DNA of 64,000 nucleotides from Pseudoalteromonas shioyasakiensis. GTDB lineage: Bacteria > Pseudomonadota > Gammaproteobacteria > Enterobacterales > Alteromonadaceae. Made by a program: the position numbers and the translations under genes. The notes under the pieces are model-generated. The model was not told the DNA's origin. It worked only from the letters and a program-made list of their open reading frames with translations, and ran no database searches. The DNA lies in contig CP058414.1 in assembly GCA_013391845.1 (NCBI GenBank), positions 2,714,501 through 2,778,500 of the forward strand, read 5' to 3'. This document shows, piece by piece, positions 1-9,466 of the stretch. Position 1 is the stretch's first letter. The number at the start of each line of letters is the position of its first letter.

Positions 1-190
1 GCTCATAGTAAGATAACGCAGTTTCTGTACAAGTTGCCGGTGGAACAAGATTAGGCATGATAATTGCGCGACCCATGTAACGGCTTGCGTCACGAACGGT
101 ATCAACGAGTTGCTCACCATCACGTAAATGAATGTGCCAATCATCAGGGCGTGTAATTGTTAGAGTTTGCATCGAATTTAAATCTGACAT
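1..190 (-). CDS. pyrC: Dihydroorotase PyrC, N-terminal part (cut by window edge)
   Basis: The first 63 residues of a reverse-strand protein are visible; the rest lies before base 1. They contain [10 protein letters not shown], where the His-x-His pair (H19, H21) binds zinc in dihydroorotases, followed by [12 protein letters not shown]. This is the N-terminus of the class II dihydroorotase PyrC, which closes carbamoyl-aspartate to dihydroorotate in pyrimidine synthesis in the cytoplasm. Two in-frame ATGs are possible: base 190 (MSDLNS) or base 172 (MQTLTITRP). The second would match the short N-terminus of the E. coli enzyme better; the longer form is given here. The gene is divergent from the GGDEF/EAL gene across 191 bases, in which I see no clear operator. 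Confidence 0.93.
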   Translation of the reverse strand, partial: MSDLNSMQTLTITRPDDWHIHLRDGEQLVDTVRDASRYMGRAIIMPNLVPPATCTETALSYYE

Positions 191-381
191 TGCTTGTTTC
201 CACGGCTAAAGTTAGGGGGATAGCGTAAACTTTGAGCAAATAACCTTGCTAAATTACCCAAGTTCATATTCAGGTGCCTAGTTTACACCAGTTCCAGTTT
301 TTTTTGAAAATAACTTTGTGGATAGTTTGATAGTAGGTTAACGTAATAAATTAATACAACATTTCGGTTACCTTTTATTCT

Positions 382-2751
382 ATGCCTAAGAGTTTAGACA
401 CTGCTTTTGCACTTGAGGTCAAAACAGACCAACTACATATAATTAATCAATTTTCATCATCTGTAATGCAATTAGACACAGTTGAAGAATTATTAGAATA
501 TGTTACGTCTGAAGTAGTTAGCCGCCTAGGCTTTATTGAATGTGTAATTTACCTCGCAGATGATAAAACTCGCACCCTAAAAGAAATGGCTTCTATAGGC
601 ACAGCTGGCAGCCATGATACTTACCATATTGACCGTACAGAAATCAGCTTTGATCAAGGCATTACGGGTTATGTCGCAAGTACTGGTAAACCTTTGATGA
701 TTGCTGATGTTAGCCAAGATCCACGTTACATCGCTGATTCTCGCCCAGCTCTTTCTGAGCTTTGCGTACCATTAGTTTACAAAGAAAAAATACTGGGTGT
801 GATTGACTGTGAGCATCCGCAAAAAGATTACTACAATGACGCGCATTTAGAGATTTTATCAACTGTCGCGCATTTATTAAGTGCCAAGATCAATCAGGTT
901 CGCACCATAGAAAACTTACAGCAAACCGTCATGCAGTTAAACGATGCGCAAAAGCTAGAACGATCGATGCTGCAAATCGCCAATTTGACGTATCAATCAA
1001 GTGAACTAGATAGTTTTTTTGAGTCATTACACGGCATTATTACCTCTTTACTCAGGGCAGATAATTTCTTCATTGGCCTTTATGACAAGCAGCTCGATGT
1101 GCTTGATTTAGTTTATATTATTGAAGAAGGCGTGCGCTCAAATGCTCATAAAAAAATATCGAAAGAACAACTAAAAGACACTGCGTCTTATTACTTACTA
1201 AATATAGATCAGTCACTTCTTTTTACTAAAGAAGAATTTCAGCAGCACATTGATGCTGGGCATTTTAAAATGGTCGGTCGTCAGGCTGAGTCTTGGCTAG
1301 GTGTACCGTTTAAAGTGAATGAGCGTATTAGCGGTGTCATTGCCGTACAAAGCTACAGTAAAAGTTACCATTATGACGAGCATGATCGTGCCTTACTCAC
1401 TTATGTTAGCCGTCAAATCAGCATGGCAATAGACCGTCAATTATCAAGGCAAGAGCTTGAGCATCGAGCTCTTCACGATGAATTAACAGGACTTGCTAAT
1501 CGTTCTTTACTGATTGAGCGAATTAAACATGCAATACTTCGCCTTGCAAGAGCAAATAAGCAACATAAGCATGCCCTACTCTATTTAGACTTTGACCGCT
1601 TTAAAAGTATCAATGATTCGTTAGGCCATGAAGTTGGTGACCATTTTTTAGTTAAAATTTGTGAATTGATCTTAAGCACTATTCGTAACACCGACACCTT
1701 CGCCCGCTTAGGAGGCGATGAGTTTGCCATTTTTATGGAAAACATTACCGATAAACAACAAATAAATGATGCCCTTGAACGGATCCAGCATGTGCTCGCA
1801 CAGCCCCTTGATATTGATGGACACCTTCTACAAGCATCGACTAGTATAGGTGTTGCTTTTTGTGAAAGTAGTCGCGATCAAGCGTATAAGCTATTGCAGC
1901 ATGCTGATGCAGCAATGTACGAGGCGAAATCATCTGGCCGTGGTAAAGTTAAGTTTTTCAACAATACAATGCGTAAAAAACTTAAAAATCATGCCGATAT
2001 AGAAAATGATTTACAGCATGGCATTGAGCATGACGACTTTGAACTTTACTACCAGCCAATTTTTACTATTCAAGACACAAGAGTTGTTGGTTTTGAGGCC
2101 CTTGTGCGCTGGCATCACCCAAGCAAAGGCTTTGTCTCGCCAAATGATTTTATTCCGGTAGCAGAAGACACAGGTCAAATTATCAACCTAGATTTACATT
2201 TACTTCAGCTTGCTGCAAAGCAAATTGCAAAGTGGACGAGTGAAGGAAAAGCATTTGGCCGAATTACCGTAAATGTGTCATCGCGTCACTTTGCTAGCCT
2301 CGATTTTGTGGAACAAATACATGCCTTATATAAGCAATATAAGTTACCTCTTGGCTCACTATGCTTAGAAATAACCGAATCTGGACTTATCGGTAATCTA
2401 GAGCTGGCGACAAAAATCATCAAGGGTCTTGAGCCTCTTGAAGTGAAACTGTGTTTAGATGACTTTGGTACAGGCTATTCCGCGCTTGGGTATTTACACC
2501 AATTACCGATTCATATAATGAAAATTGATAAAAGTTTCATTGACCATTTAAACAAAGCGCACAACCCCTTAGTCGATGCTATTTTATCGTTAGCGCAATC
2601 ATTAAAGCTCGATGTAGTCGCAGAAGGAATTGAAACGGAAAAACAATTGGCTATTTTAAAGCAAACTCAATGTAAATTTGGCCAAGGCTTTTTAAAAGCA
2701 AAGCCTATGCCCGCTAGTGAAGCAGAAAAAGTGATAGCAAACGGCCTGTAA
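382..2751 (+). CDS. GAF-GAF-GGDEF-EAL cyclic-di-GMP signalling protein
   Basis: A 789-residue cytoplasmic protein with no membrane segment. Two GAF-like sensor regions (about residues 20-165 and 195-355) precede a GGDEF domain (about 360-525) and an EAL domain (about 535-785). The cyclase motif GGDEF (444-448) is intact, and RNTD lies five residues before it, matching the RxxD inhibitory I-site. The phosphodiesterase side is also intact: EAL (572-574) inside FEALVRW, then LDDFGTGYSAL and VAEGIE. By sequence it could both make and break cyclic di-GMP; which activity dominates cannot be read from the sequence. GAF domains bind small ligands or cyclic nucleotides, but the ligand here is unknown. 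The ribosome-binding site is weak. The gene is transcribed alone and converges on the acyl-CoA dehydrogenase gene. Confidence 0.95.
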   Translation: MPKSLDTAFALEVKTDQLHIINQFSSSVMQLDTVEELLEYVTSEVVSRLGFIECVIYLADDKTRTLKEMASIGTAGSHDTYHIDRTEISFDQGITGYVASTGKPLMIADVSQDPRYIADSRPALSELCVPLVYKEKILGVIDCEHPQKDYYNDAHLEILSTVAHLLSAKINQVRTIENLQQTVMQLNDAQKLERSMLQIANLTYQSSELDSFFESLHGIITSLLRADNFFIGLYDKQLDVLDLVYIIEEGVRSNAHKKISKEQLKDTASYYLLNIDQSLLFTKEEFQQHIDAGHFKMVGRQAESWLGVPFKVNERISGVIAVQSYSKSYHYDEHDRALLTYVSRQISMAIDRQLSRQELEHRALHDELTGLANRSLLIERIKHAILRLARANKQHKHALLYLDFDRFKSINDSLGHEVGDHFLVKICELILSTIRNTDTFARLGGDEFAIFMENITDKQQINDALERIQHVLAQPLDIDGHLLQASTSIGVAFCESSRDQAYKLLQHADAAMYEAKSSGRGKVKFFNNTMRKKLKNHADIENDLQHGIEHDDFELYYQPIFTIQDTRVVGFEALVRWHHPSKGFVSPNDFIPVAEDTGQIINLDLHLLQLAAKQIAKWTSEGKAFGRITVNVSSRHFASLDFVEQIHALYKQYKLPLGSLCLEITESGLIGNLELATKIIKGLEPLEVKLCLDDFGTGYSALGYLHQLPIHIMKIDKSFIDHLNKAHNPLVDAILSLAQSLKLDVVAEGIETEKQLAILKQTQCKFGQGFLKAKPMPASEAEKVIANGL

Positions 2752-2758
2752 CTAAGTA

Positions 2759-2785
2759 TAAAAAAGCCTTGCGAATGCAAGGCTT
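2759..2785 (-). terminator. Rho-independent terminator of the first fadE
   Basis: A perfect 9-bp stem (AAGCCTTGC / GCAAGGCTT) with a 4-nt loop is followed, on the minus strand, by six T. It lies 25 bases past the stop codon of the reverse-strand acyl-CoA dehydrogenase gene. On the plus strand it lacks a T tract. Confidence 0.85.
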
Positions 2786-2809
2786 GGCTCTATTAAATAT
2801 TAGCAACGT

Positions 2810-5089
2810 TTACAGCTCCCCAGGAGCGAAGTTATCCACAGCTATCGCTTTTTTGCGCAGCTCATTGGCTTTGTTCATTCGCTCAGCAACGGTTTCGTTA
2901 ATCAAGTTTTTCTCTGCCGCTACGACTATTGCATCCTCAAGTTCAAGGTTTTTAGCAATAGTGCCTTCTTTTTGCCATTTACGAAGCTGCTTAAAGTCAT
3001 CGTGGGTATCAATCATGGCTAGAAAGGCATTTTCCATCACCCCTGTGCCGGCATTTTCATCAACATAACAAAGGTGAGTTAATCTGTCTCTGAAGACACC
3101 TGGCTTGCTCATGTGCTCACACATAGTTTGTGCTAACTCGTCACTTGGGCGGTGATAATGATTACCTACCGGGAACACAATGCGTTTCAGTAAGAAATTA
3201 ATTACAGGATTAGAGAAGTTTTTAAAGAAACCATCGAATGCCTGACCTATGCAAAATAACGAATGCTCAACAGCATATTGTACAAATGATAAATCAGCTT
3301 GTTGACGGCCTTCATCTTCGTAGCGTTTCAGTACACATGAAGCTAAATATAAGTGACTAAGCACATCACCTAGGCGCGCCGAAATCATCTCTTTACGTTT
3401 TAACTCACCGCCTAAAACCAGCATAGCAACATCAGTACAAAACGCTAAGCCACGACTCATGCGGCTTAATTGTTTGTAATACACAGCTGTTGCACCAGAT
3501 ACCGGCGCTTTTGCGAAGTAACTACGTGTTAACCCGTGTACAAACGCCATGCCTGCATTGCTACCAGCAAACAAAATATGTTGCAGTAGTAATGAGTCAA
3601 ACTCTTTTAAAGCAACATCATGATCTTCCATTGCAGCCGCTTCCATTTCTTTAAGAACAAAAGGATGGCAACGCGTAGCACCTTGACCAAAAATCATCAA
3701 ATTACGAGTGAGAATGTTTGCACCTTCTACAGTAATCGACACAGGGATCCCCATATAGCCATGAGCTAAATAGTTATTTGGGCCCACTTGGATCCCTTTA
3801 CCTGAGTGAATATCCATAGCGTCATTCATAACAGTACGACCCATTTCTGTCATATGATATTTTGCAATTGCAGTAACCACAGACGGACTCAACTTCATAT
3901 CAATCGCGCCTGCAGTCATTAGTCTTGCAGACTCTAAGGTGTAAGTTAAACCACCTATGCGCGCAAGAGCCTCTTGCACTCCTTCGAATTGTCCAATTGA
4001 AACACCAAATTGTTGACGCACAGTTGCATAGGCTGATGTCATTCTTGAAGCCAAATGGCCTGTTGCTGTACTAAGCGCAGGTAACGAAATACCTCGGCCT
4101 GCACTTAAACACTCAACTAACATGCGCCAACCTCTACCTGCGCCTTTTTCGCCACCAATGATCCAATCAAGTGGAATAAACACATCTTTACCGTAAGTTG
4201 TGCCATTCATAAATGCCATATTCAACGGGTAATGACGCTCACCTGTCTGTACACCTTCGTGATCAGTAGGAATTAGCGCACATGTAATGCCAAGCTCTGT
4301 TTTATCACCTAATAAGCCGTCAGGATCGTACATTTTAAATGCAAGACCCAGCACTGTAGCAATTGGTGCAAGAGTGATATAGCGTTTTGACCAGTTAAGT
4401 TTTAAGCCAATCACTTCTTCACCGTTATGCATGCCCTTACAAACTACACCAGTATCTGGAATACTACCCGCATCAGAACCCGCCTCAGGGCCCGTTAAAG
4501 CAAAACAAGGCACATCATCACCTTTCGCTAGGCTTGGTAACCAACGCTCTTGTTGCTCGGTAGTACCATAATGAAGCAGTAATTCGCCTGGGCCTAAGCT
4601 ATTTGGCACCATGACGGTGACCGCAGCGGTTAAGCTCTTAGTGGCAATTTTCGATACGATGGTTGAATTAGCTATGGCTGAAAACTCACGGCCACCAAAT
4701 TTTTCAGGAATAATTAACGCAAAGAAACCTTCTTTTTTTAGGTAGTCCCACACTTCTTTTGGTAGGTCTTTATCTTTTTGCACGATTTGATAGTCATCAA
4801 GCATAGCTAACAAGGTTTCGACTTGCTCGCTCATAAATGCGCGTTCTTTTTCGCTAAGTTCGGGTTTAGGGAAACGATGCAGCTTTTGCCAATCAGGGTT
4901 ACCGCTGAATAATTCACCATCCCACCAAACATCACCTGCTTCCATGGCTTCACGCTCTGTTTGCGATAATGGCGGCAAAACTTTTTTAAACATACTAAAC
5001 GTAGGTCGTGTAACAAGATTGATGCGAATGTCTTTCACAGCAAAAATTACAATCACAGCAACTAGTAACAGAATAATTACGGTCGTCAT
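2810..5089 (-). CDS. fadE: FadE-type acyl-CoA dehydrogenase (759 aa)
   Basis: This protein belongs to the large FadE acyl-CoA dehydrogenases that carry out the first, FAD-dependent step of fatty-acid beta-oxidation. One N-terminal membrane segment (about residues 3-18) is followed by the family block VWWDGELFSGNPDW, the flavin-binding segment [27 protein letters not shown], and the C-terminal [20 protein letters not shown]. It is shorter than E. coli FadE (814 aa) because it has a reduced membrane segment at the N-terminus. A second, 818-residue paralogue lies about 33 kb away in this window on the other strand, so the two probably differ in substrate or regulation. No FadR-like site is seen in its 168-base upstream region, unlike the paralogue. 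The gene is monocistronic with its own terminator. Substrate chain length cannot be inferred. Confidence 0.93.
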   Translation of the reverse strand: MTTVIILLLVAVIVIFAVKDIRINLVTRPTFSMFKKVLPPLSQTEREAMEAGDVWWDGELFSGNPDWQKLHRFPKPELSEKERAFMSEQVETLLAMLDDYQIVQKDKDLPKEVWDYLKKEGFFALIIPEKFGGREFSAIANSTIVSKIATKSLTAAVTVMVPNSLGPGELLLHYGTTEQQERWLPSLAKGDDVPCFALTGPEAGSDAGSIPDTGVVCKGMHNGEEVIGLKLNWSKRYITLAPIATVLGLAFKMYDPDGLLGDKTELGITCALIPTDHEGVQTGERHYPLNMAFMNGTTYGKDVFIPLDWIIGGEKGAGRGWRMLVECLSAGRGISLPALSTATGHLASRMTSAYATVRQQFGVSIGQFEGVQEALARIGGLTYTLESARLMTAGAIDMKLSPSVVTAIAKYHMTEMGRTVMNDAMDIHSGKGIQVGPNNYLAHGYMGIPVSITVEGANILTRNLMIFGQGATRCHPFVLKEMEAAAMEDHDVALKEFDSLLLQHILFAGSNAGMAFVHGLTRSYFAKAPVSGATAVYYKQLSRMSRGLAFCTDVAMLVLGGELKRKEMISARLGDVLSHLYLASCVLKRYEDEGRQQADLSFVQYAVEHSLFCIGQAFDGFFKNFSNPVINFLLKRIVFPVGNHYHRPSDELAQTMCEHMSKPGVFRDRLTHLCYVDENAGTGVMENAFLAMIDTHDDFKQLRKWQKEGTIAKNLELEDAIVVAAEKNLINETVAERMNKANELRKKAIAVDNFAPGEL

Positions 5090-5257
5090 TGTGCAATCCT
5101 TTTATTTTATTTAACTGCTTCAAGTATGACTGATCGTGCCATAAATACAACGTAAGCAGCTCTTACTAAGGTTGTTTTTAGCGATGCTGTTTGTTGTTTA
5201 CTAAGACACTGCTATTATGCATGTGCAATAAATAACAATAAACTTCTAGGGAACGTT

Positions 5258-7108
5258 ATGAAAAAGACTCCATTTAAGCTCAGTATGAGCGCACTTATGG
5301 TAGCGAGTGCTCTTGCACTTACTGGCTGTAATGATGACGCTGCGAGTACTAAAACGACAACGACTGAAGTCCAAACAAGTCAAGTAACCGCACAAGATGC
5401 CGCTAAATTTATCGCCGATACTGAAAAAGAATTAAGTGCGCTTTATTTAGAAGCAAGCCGCGCTGAGTGGATTTATGCCAACTTCATCACCTATGATACT
5501 GCTGAGCTATCTGCTGAAGTTAATCGCAAAATGACCGAAGCCGTTGTACGCCTTGCTAATGAAGCTGCAAAATTTGATAGTTTAGAACTTGATTACGATG
5601 CACGCCGTAAACTTGATAAGCTAAAACTAGCGCTCACTTTACCTGCACCACAAGATGCTGAAAAAACAGCAAAACTCTCGCAGTTAGTTGCTGAGTTAGG
5701 TGGTATATATGGTAAAGGTAAATACTGTAAAGAAGATGGTAGCTGTTTAAGCCTTGGCGAAATGACCGCTAAAATGGCAACGAGCCGTGATTACAATGAA
5801 TTGCTTGATTTATGGCAAGGTTGGCGTCAGGTTTCAAAACCAATGCGCCCACTGTATGAACAACAAGTTGCTTTAACCAATGAAGGCGCAAAAGAGCTAG
5901 GTTATGCGGATACAGGTGCTATGTGGCGTAGTAAATACGACATGCCAGCCGATGATTTTGCAAAAGAGCTTGACCGTATTTGGGGCCAAGTTAAACCTCT
6001 TTATGATTCATTACATTGTCATGTTCGTGCCAAGCTAGGTGAAAAATATGGCGAAGATAAAGTACCACAAGACCAACCTATCCCAGCACACCTTTTAGGT
6101 AATATGTGGGCACAGACTTGGGGTAACATTTACGATGTTGTCGCACCTGAAAATGCCGATCCTGGTTATGACGTAACTGAACTATTAGCTGAGCACGATT
6201 ACGACGAACTTAAAATGGTACGTGGTGCTGAGAAGTTCTTTACATCGATGGGCTTTGCGCCACTGCCAGATACTTTCTATGAACGCTCACTGTTTACTAA
6301 ACCACAAGACCGTGACGTGCAGTGTCATGCTTCAGCATGGGATATTGATAGCAAAGATGACCTGCGTATTAAGATGTGTATTCAACGTACAGGTGAAGAA
6401 TTCTCTGTTATTCACCACGAGCTAGGCCATAACTTCTATCAACGTGCATACAAAAATCAGCCTGTTTACTATCAAGAGAGTGCGAACGATGGTTTCCACG
6501 AAGCGATTGGTGACACCATTGCGCTTTCGGTTACACCGGGTTATTTAAAAGAAATTGGTTTATTAGACGAAGTGCCTGATGAGTCAAAAGATATTGGCCT
6601 ACTAATGAAAATGGCATTAGACAAAGTAGCATTTATCCCATTTGGTTTATTAGTAGACCAATGGCGCTGGAAAGTTTTCTCAGGTGAAGTAACGCCAGAG
6701 AACTACAACAAAGCGTGGTGGGAATTACGTGAAAAATACCAAGGTGTACAAGCGCCTATCGCACGTAGCGAAGCAGACTTCGATCCGGGTGCAAAATATC
6801 ACGTACCAGGTAACACGCCTTACACGCGTTATTTCTTAGCACACATTTTACAATTCGACTTCCACAGAAGTTTATGTGAAATTGCTGGTAACAAAGAAGC
6901 GATACACCGCTGCTCAGTTTACAACTCTGCTGAGGCGGGTGAAAAACTAAATGCGATGTTAGAAATGGGTTCAAGCCGCCCATGGCAAGAAGCTCTTGCG
7001 ACGATCACTGGTAAAGAAGAAATGGATGCAACAGCAATCTTAGATTACTTTGCACCGTTACAAAAATACCTTGATGAGCAAAATGAAGGCCGCCAGTGCG
7101 GTTGGTAA
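5258..7108 (+). CDS. M2 family (angiotensin-converting-enzyme-like) peptidyl-dipeptidase, lipoprotein
   Basis: A 616-residue zinc peptidase of the M2 family, which removes C-terminal dipeptides from peptides. The N-terminus is a lipoprotein signal ending LALTGC, so the mature protein is probably anchored in the outer membrane or periplasm. The zinc motif HELGH (H387-H391) is followed by a glutamate ligand in EAIGD (E415), which gives the HExxH-23-E spacing of ACE. Cysteine pairs and the FEPLTP-like C-terminal half also fit the family. The start is supported by AGGGAA five bases before the ATG. The gene is flanked by its own promoter region and a strong terminator. A marine bacterium would use it for external peptide scavenging, which is inference. 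Confidence 0.94.
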   Translation: MKKTPFKLSMSALMVASALALTGCNDDAASTKTTTTEVQTSQVTAQDAAKFIADTEKELSALYLEASRAEWIYANFITYDTAELSAEVNRKMTEAVVRLANEAAKFDSLELDYDARRKLDKLKLALTLPAPQDAEKTAKLSQLVAELGGIYGKGKYCKEDGSCLSLGEMTAKMATSRDYNELLDLWQGWRQVSKPMRPLYEQQVALTNEGAKELGYADTGAMWRSKYDMPADDFAKELDRIWGQVKPLYDSLHCHVRAKLGEKYGEDKVPQDQPIPAHLLGNMWAQTWGNIYDVVAPENADPGYDVTELLAEHDYDELKMVRGAEKFFTSMGFAPLPDTFYERSLFTKPQDRDVQCHASAWDIDSKDDLRIKMCIQRTGEEFSVIHHELGHNFYQRAYKNQPVYYQESANDGFHEAIGDTIALSVTPGYLKEIGLLDEVPDESKDIGLLMKMALDKVAFIPFGLLVDQWRWKVFSGEVTPENYNKAWWELREKYQGVQAPIARSEADFDPGAKYHVPGNTPYTRYFLAHILQFDFHRSLCEIAGNKEAIHRCSVYNSAEAGEKLNAMLEMGSSRPWQEALATITGKEEMDATAILDYFAPLQKYLDEQNEGRQCGW

Positions 7109-7120
7109 TGATAAAAACGA

Positions 7121-7147
7121 AAAAGCCCGCATAATGCGGGCTTTTTT
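7121..7147. terminator. Bidirectional terminator between M2 peptidase and porin genes
   Basis: AAAAGCCCGC and GCGGGCTTTT form a perfect stem around a 4-5 nt loop, with A and T tracts on both sides. It serves the two convergent genes that end at 7108 and 7166. Confidence 0.9.
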
Positions 7148-7165
7148 ATGTCATCAAATTAATGA

Positions 7166-7960
7166 TTAAAACTGTAAGCTTACGTTTGCAAAGTATGCAT
7201 CGTAATCTGAGTCATCCCAGTTGTTTGCATAACCTGCTTTTAAGCCAACGTTTTTGTTAAAGAAGTGCTGTGCACCAAAGCTGTAGTCATCTTCTTTGTC
7301 AAACGTCACAAACACTGATGTTGCTTTGCTGAAGTAATAGTTAGATGCTAATTCCCAAGAACTACCTACATTATCAGTATCAGAAATAGTCCCTTCCACT
7401 GTTAGGTAATTGCCTTGCTGTAAATCCATAAAATATTTGGCGCTAACAGCACGATAATCAAAATTATCATCACTGGTTAGCGTAAAGCCAATGTAATCTG
7501 TGCTATTCAGCTCATGATTGTAAACAAGATCAAACATAACTTGATTTTCATTATCTTCGATATCGTAAAAAGTGGCTTTTAATAACACGTTTGGATTGAA
7601 GAAATACCCTGCTGACACATTAAACTGATCAATGCTTGAAGCGACGTCAGAATCATAATTGGTATAACCTGCACCGATTACGAAATCTTGTACGAAGTAT
7701 TCACCACCGATGTTAGTCACATCACCAAAGTCATCATCAGCGTACGAACCAAACACGTTGGTTGTTCTGTTGATGTATTCAAACTGGTCGTATGGACCCA
7801 TTGTTTTCTTTGGTGCGAAGTAATATGTTGAATCAACACTTACTGTGTCGTTGCCATCGGTGTCCATGTACCCTAAATGGCTGATTGATTGGTAACTATC
7901 CGCAGCAGTCGCGGCAGTTGACAGAAGCATACTCGAAATAATAACTGCTAACTTTTTCAT
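7166..7960 (-). CDS. Putative porin / outer-membrane beta-barrel protein
   Basis: A 264-residue exported protein. A signal peptide (MKKLAVIISSMLLSTAATA, cleavage after ATA) precedes a chain of short alternating aromatic/polar strands with acidic loops, ending in ANVSLQF. The terminal phenylalanine is the recognition signal of outer-membrane barrels for the BAM complex. Number and pattern of strands suggest a small barrel of 10-14 strands. It resembles the 'putative porin' proteins of Pseudoalteromonas and Shewanella; the substrate is unknown. It stands alone, with a terminator shared with the M2 peptidase gene. The acidic, lysine-poor composition is usual for marine outer-membrane proteins. 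Confidence 0.8.
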   Translation of the reverse strand: MKKLAVIISSMLLSTAATAADSYQSISHLGYMDTDGNDTVSVDSTYYFAPKKTMGPYDQFEYINRTTNVFGSYADDDFGDVTNIGGEYFVQDFVIGAGYTNYDSDVASSIDQFNVSAGYFFNPNVLLKATFYDIEDNENQVMFDLVYNHELNSTDYIGFTLTSDDNFDYRAVSAKYFMDLQQGNYLTVEGTISDTDNVGSSWELASNYYFSKATSVFVTFDKEDDYSFGAQHFFNKNVGLKAGYANNWDDSDYDAYFANVSLQF

Positions 7961-8111
7961 AAACAGATTTCCCTATTAACATTGTTTCATTGCTGTTGAA
8001 AACTAGCCTGATGGCTAAGTTGGGCACATGCTAACGTGAGAAAACTGAATGAGAACTTAACTAAGCATTTGTTTTTACTTGATTAATTGTAATAAAGTGT
8101 CGGCAAATGTA

Positions 8112-8152
8112 AAGAAAAAGTTGGCCGAAACTTTCGCCTCTGAGCCAACTTT
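8112..8152 (-). terminator. Candidate terminator after the PH-domain gene
   Basis: A 9-bp perfect stem (GAAAGTTGGC arm against GCCAACTTT) encloses a smaller CGAAA/TTTCG hairpin. On the minus strand it is followed by TTTCTTT. It lies about 30 bases past the stop of the PH-domain gene. Confidence 0.6.
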
Positions 8153-8180
8153 CAAAGAAAAAATAAAGTGTGTCAGTACC

Positions 8181-8555
8181 TTATAAAGCAAACTGGCTTA
8201 TAATTCTATAAACCTCATTAATGTTATCTCCTGCTTTAAAGTCTTTACTAATTGGTGTTGGATCTGAACCAACCCAAATTTTCAGTTCAGCATCTAGGTC
8301 AAAATGCCCGGCACTTTCTTTACTAAACTTAGTAATTTTTGAGTAAGCAATGCTCAACATTTCAACTTTTGAACCAGTAACACCTTGTTTATCAATGATA
8401 ATCAATCTTTTATTTGTAAAGATGAACATATCACGAATGACTTTATAGGCTCTTTGTACTGTTTCACCATCAATCAGGGTATTGGCAAGCAGTTCTTCTA
8501 AATCGTCGTTATCAACTTCACTTGCGTTACCCATTAATCCACTTAATAGCCCCAT
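8181..8555 (-). CDS. Bacterial PH-domain protein (YvbH/DUF1696 type)
   Basis: A 124-residue protein almost wholly made of one bacterial pleckstrin-homology domain: GETVQRAYKVIRDMFIFTNKRLIIIDKQG and SIAYSKITKFSKESAGHFDLDAELKIWVG are the typical strand pairs of the bPH family (Pfam bPH_1). There is no signal peptide or membrane segment. Molecular function in this family is not known; the fold usually mediates protein or lipid contacts. It begins only 2 bases after the ABC ATPase stop and is therefore the third gene of the permease-ATPase-PH operon, which suggests a link to that exporter or to envelope stress. That link is inference from position. Confidence 0.85.
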   Translation of the reverse strand: MGLLSGLMGNASEVDNDDLEELLANTLIDGETVQRAYKVIRDMFIFTNKRLIIIDKQGVTGSKVEMLSIAYSKITKFSKESAGHFDLDAELKIWVGSDPTPISKDFKAGDNINEVYRIISQFAL

Positions 8556-8557
8556 AA

Positions 8558-9466
8558 CTAGCTCTCCTTATGAAAGATTTGGTTTTCGAGTGTGTGACCA
8601 TTCACCAGTTGACGATACTGCCAACCTTGTTGATAACAAAAGTGTAGAAGATTGATATCAAAAGGCTCGGCTGTTTTCTCAAACTCGATCACATATTCTT
8701 TTGCTTGGCTCATATAAACATGATGTACGTGGGCAAGGCCAGCAAGCTTTGCTTCTACATCATCATATTGTTGATTCAACTGTAGCGTAATAAAGTGTTT
8801 GTTATCTTGAGTGCTTGAACGGGCTTGATGTTCACTTAAAATACCTTTATCAAGGTGTAACACCTGAGAACATAAACGCTCAAGCTCAGTCAAGTCATGG
8901 GAGCTTAAAATAAATGTTGCTTCGTTACTTAAAGAACTTACCAGCTCTCTCACCTCACGAGCATGAATTGGGTCAAGGCCCGCAGTTGCTTCATCAAGCA
9001 TCACTATTTCTGGTGAACCAATCAAGGCTTGTGCAATCGTCACTCGCTTACGCATACCATGAGAAAGGTCATCTGGTCGCTGCTTAGCCACTTCTGACAA
9101 ACCAACGAGCTCTAAAACACGAGCCGTTTCTTTTTTACGAACCGCACCACTTAGCCCTTGTAATTGACCATAAAAGTTAAGTTGATGCGCAATACTAAAG
9201 CGAGGATCAAGCTGTGCATCTTGTGGTAATGCCGTTAGCTTACCAAATAACTCCGCACTCCCTGGGGTATGTCCCATTACCGATAATTTTCCTGAACTAG
9301 GTAAAATATAGCCGCATAACAAGCTAAATAAGGTCGTTTTACCCGCACCATTTGGACCAACCAGCGCCACTGGAGCCCCTTTATTTATTTCAAAGCTGAC
9401 GTTATCTAGCGCTCGTTTAGCCCCATAGTTTTTTGACAAACCTTGTGCTTGAATTAAAACGGTCAT
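8558..9466 (-). CDS. ABC transporter ATP-binding protein
   Basis: A 302-residue ATPase of the ABC-2 (drug/lipid/Cu-type exporter) class. Walker A is GPNGAGKTT (residues 37-45), the signature is LSHGMRKRV, Walker B is IVMLDEATAGLD, and the switch histidine is in SSHDL. The roughly 80 residues after the nucleotide-binding domain form the small C-terminal domain common in this class. Start ATG follows a strong GAGGAG. The stop of the permease overlaps this start by four bases (ATGA), so the two are translationally coupled. The pair presumably forms a 2+2 exporter; NosF/NosY- and CcmA-like systems are the nearest type, but the substrate is unknown. Confidence 0.93.
   Translation of the reverse strand: MTVLIQAQGLSKNYGAKRALDNVSFEINKGAPVALVGPNGAGKTTLFSLLCGYILPSSGKLSVMGHTPGSAELFGKLTALPQDAQLDPRFSIAHQLNFYGQLQGLSGAVRKKETARVLELVGLSEVAKQRPDDLSHGMRKRVTIAQALIGSPEIVMLDEATAGLDPIHAREVRELVSSLSNEATFILSSHDLTELERLCSQVLHLDKGILSEHQARSSTQDNKHFITLQLNQQYDDVEAKLAGLAHVHHVYMSQAKEYVIEFEKTAEPFDINLLHFCYQQGWQYRQLVNGHTLENQIFHKES

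Noticed and set aside
2832..2840. TTATCCACA, an exact DnaA box
   Set aside because: A single copy inside fadE coding sequence, with no cluster of boxes or AT-rich unwinding region; no origin inferred.
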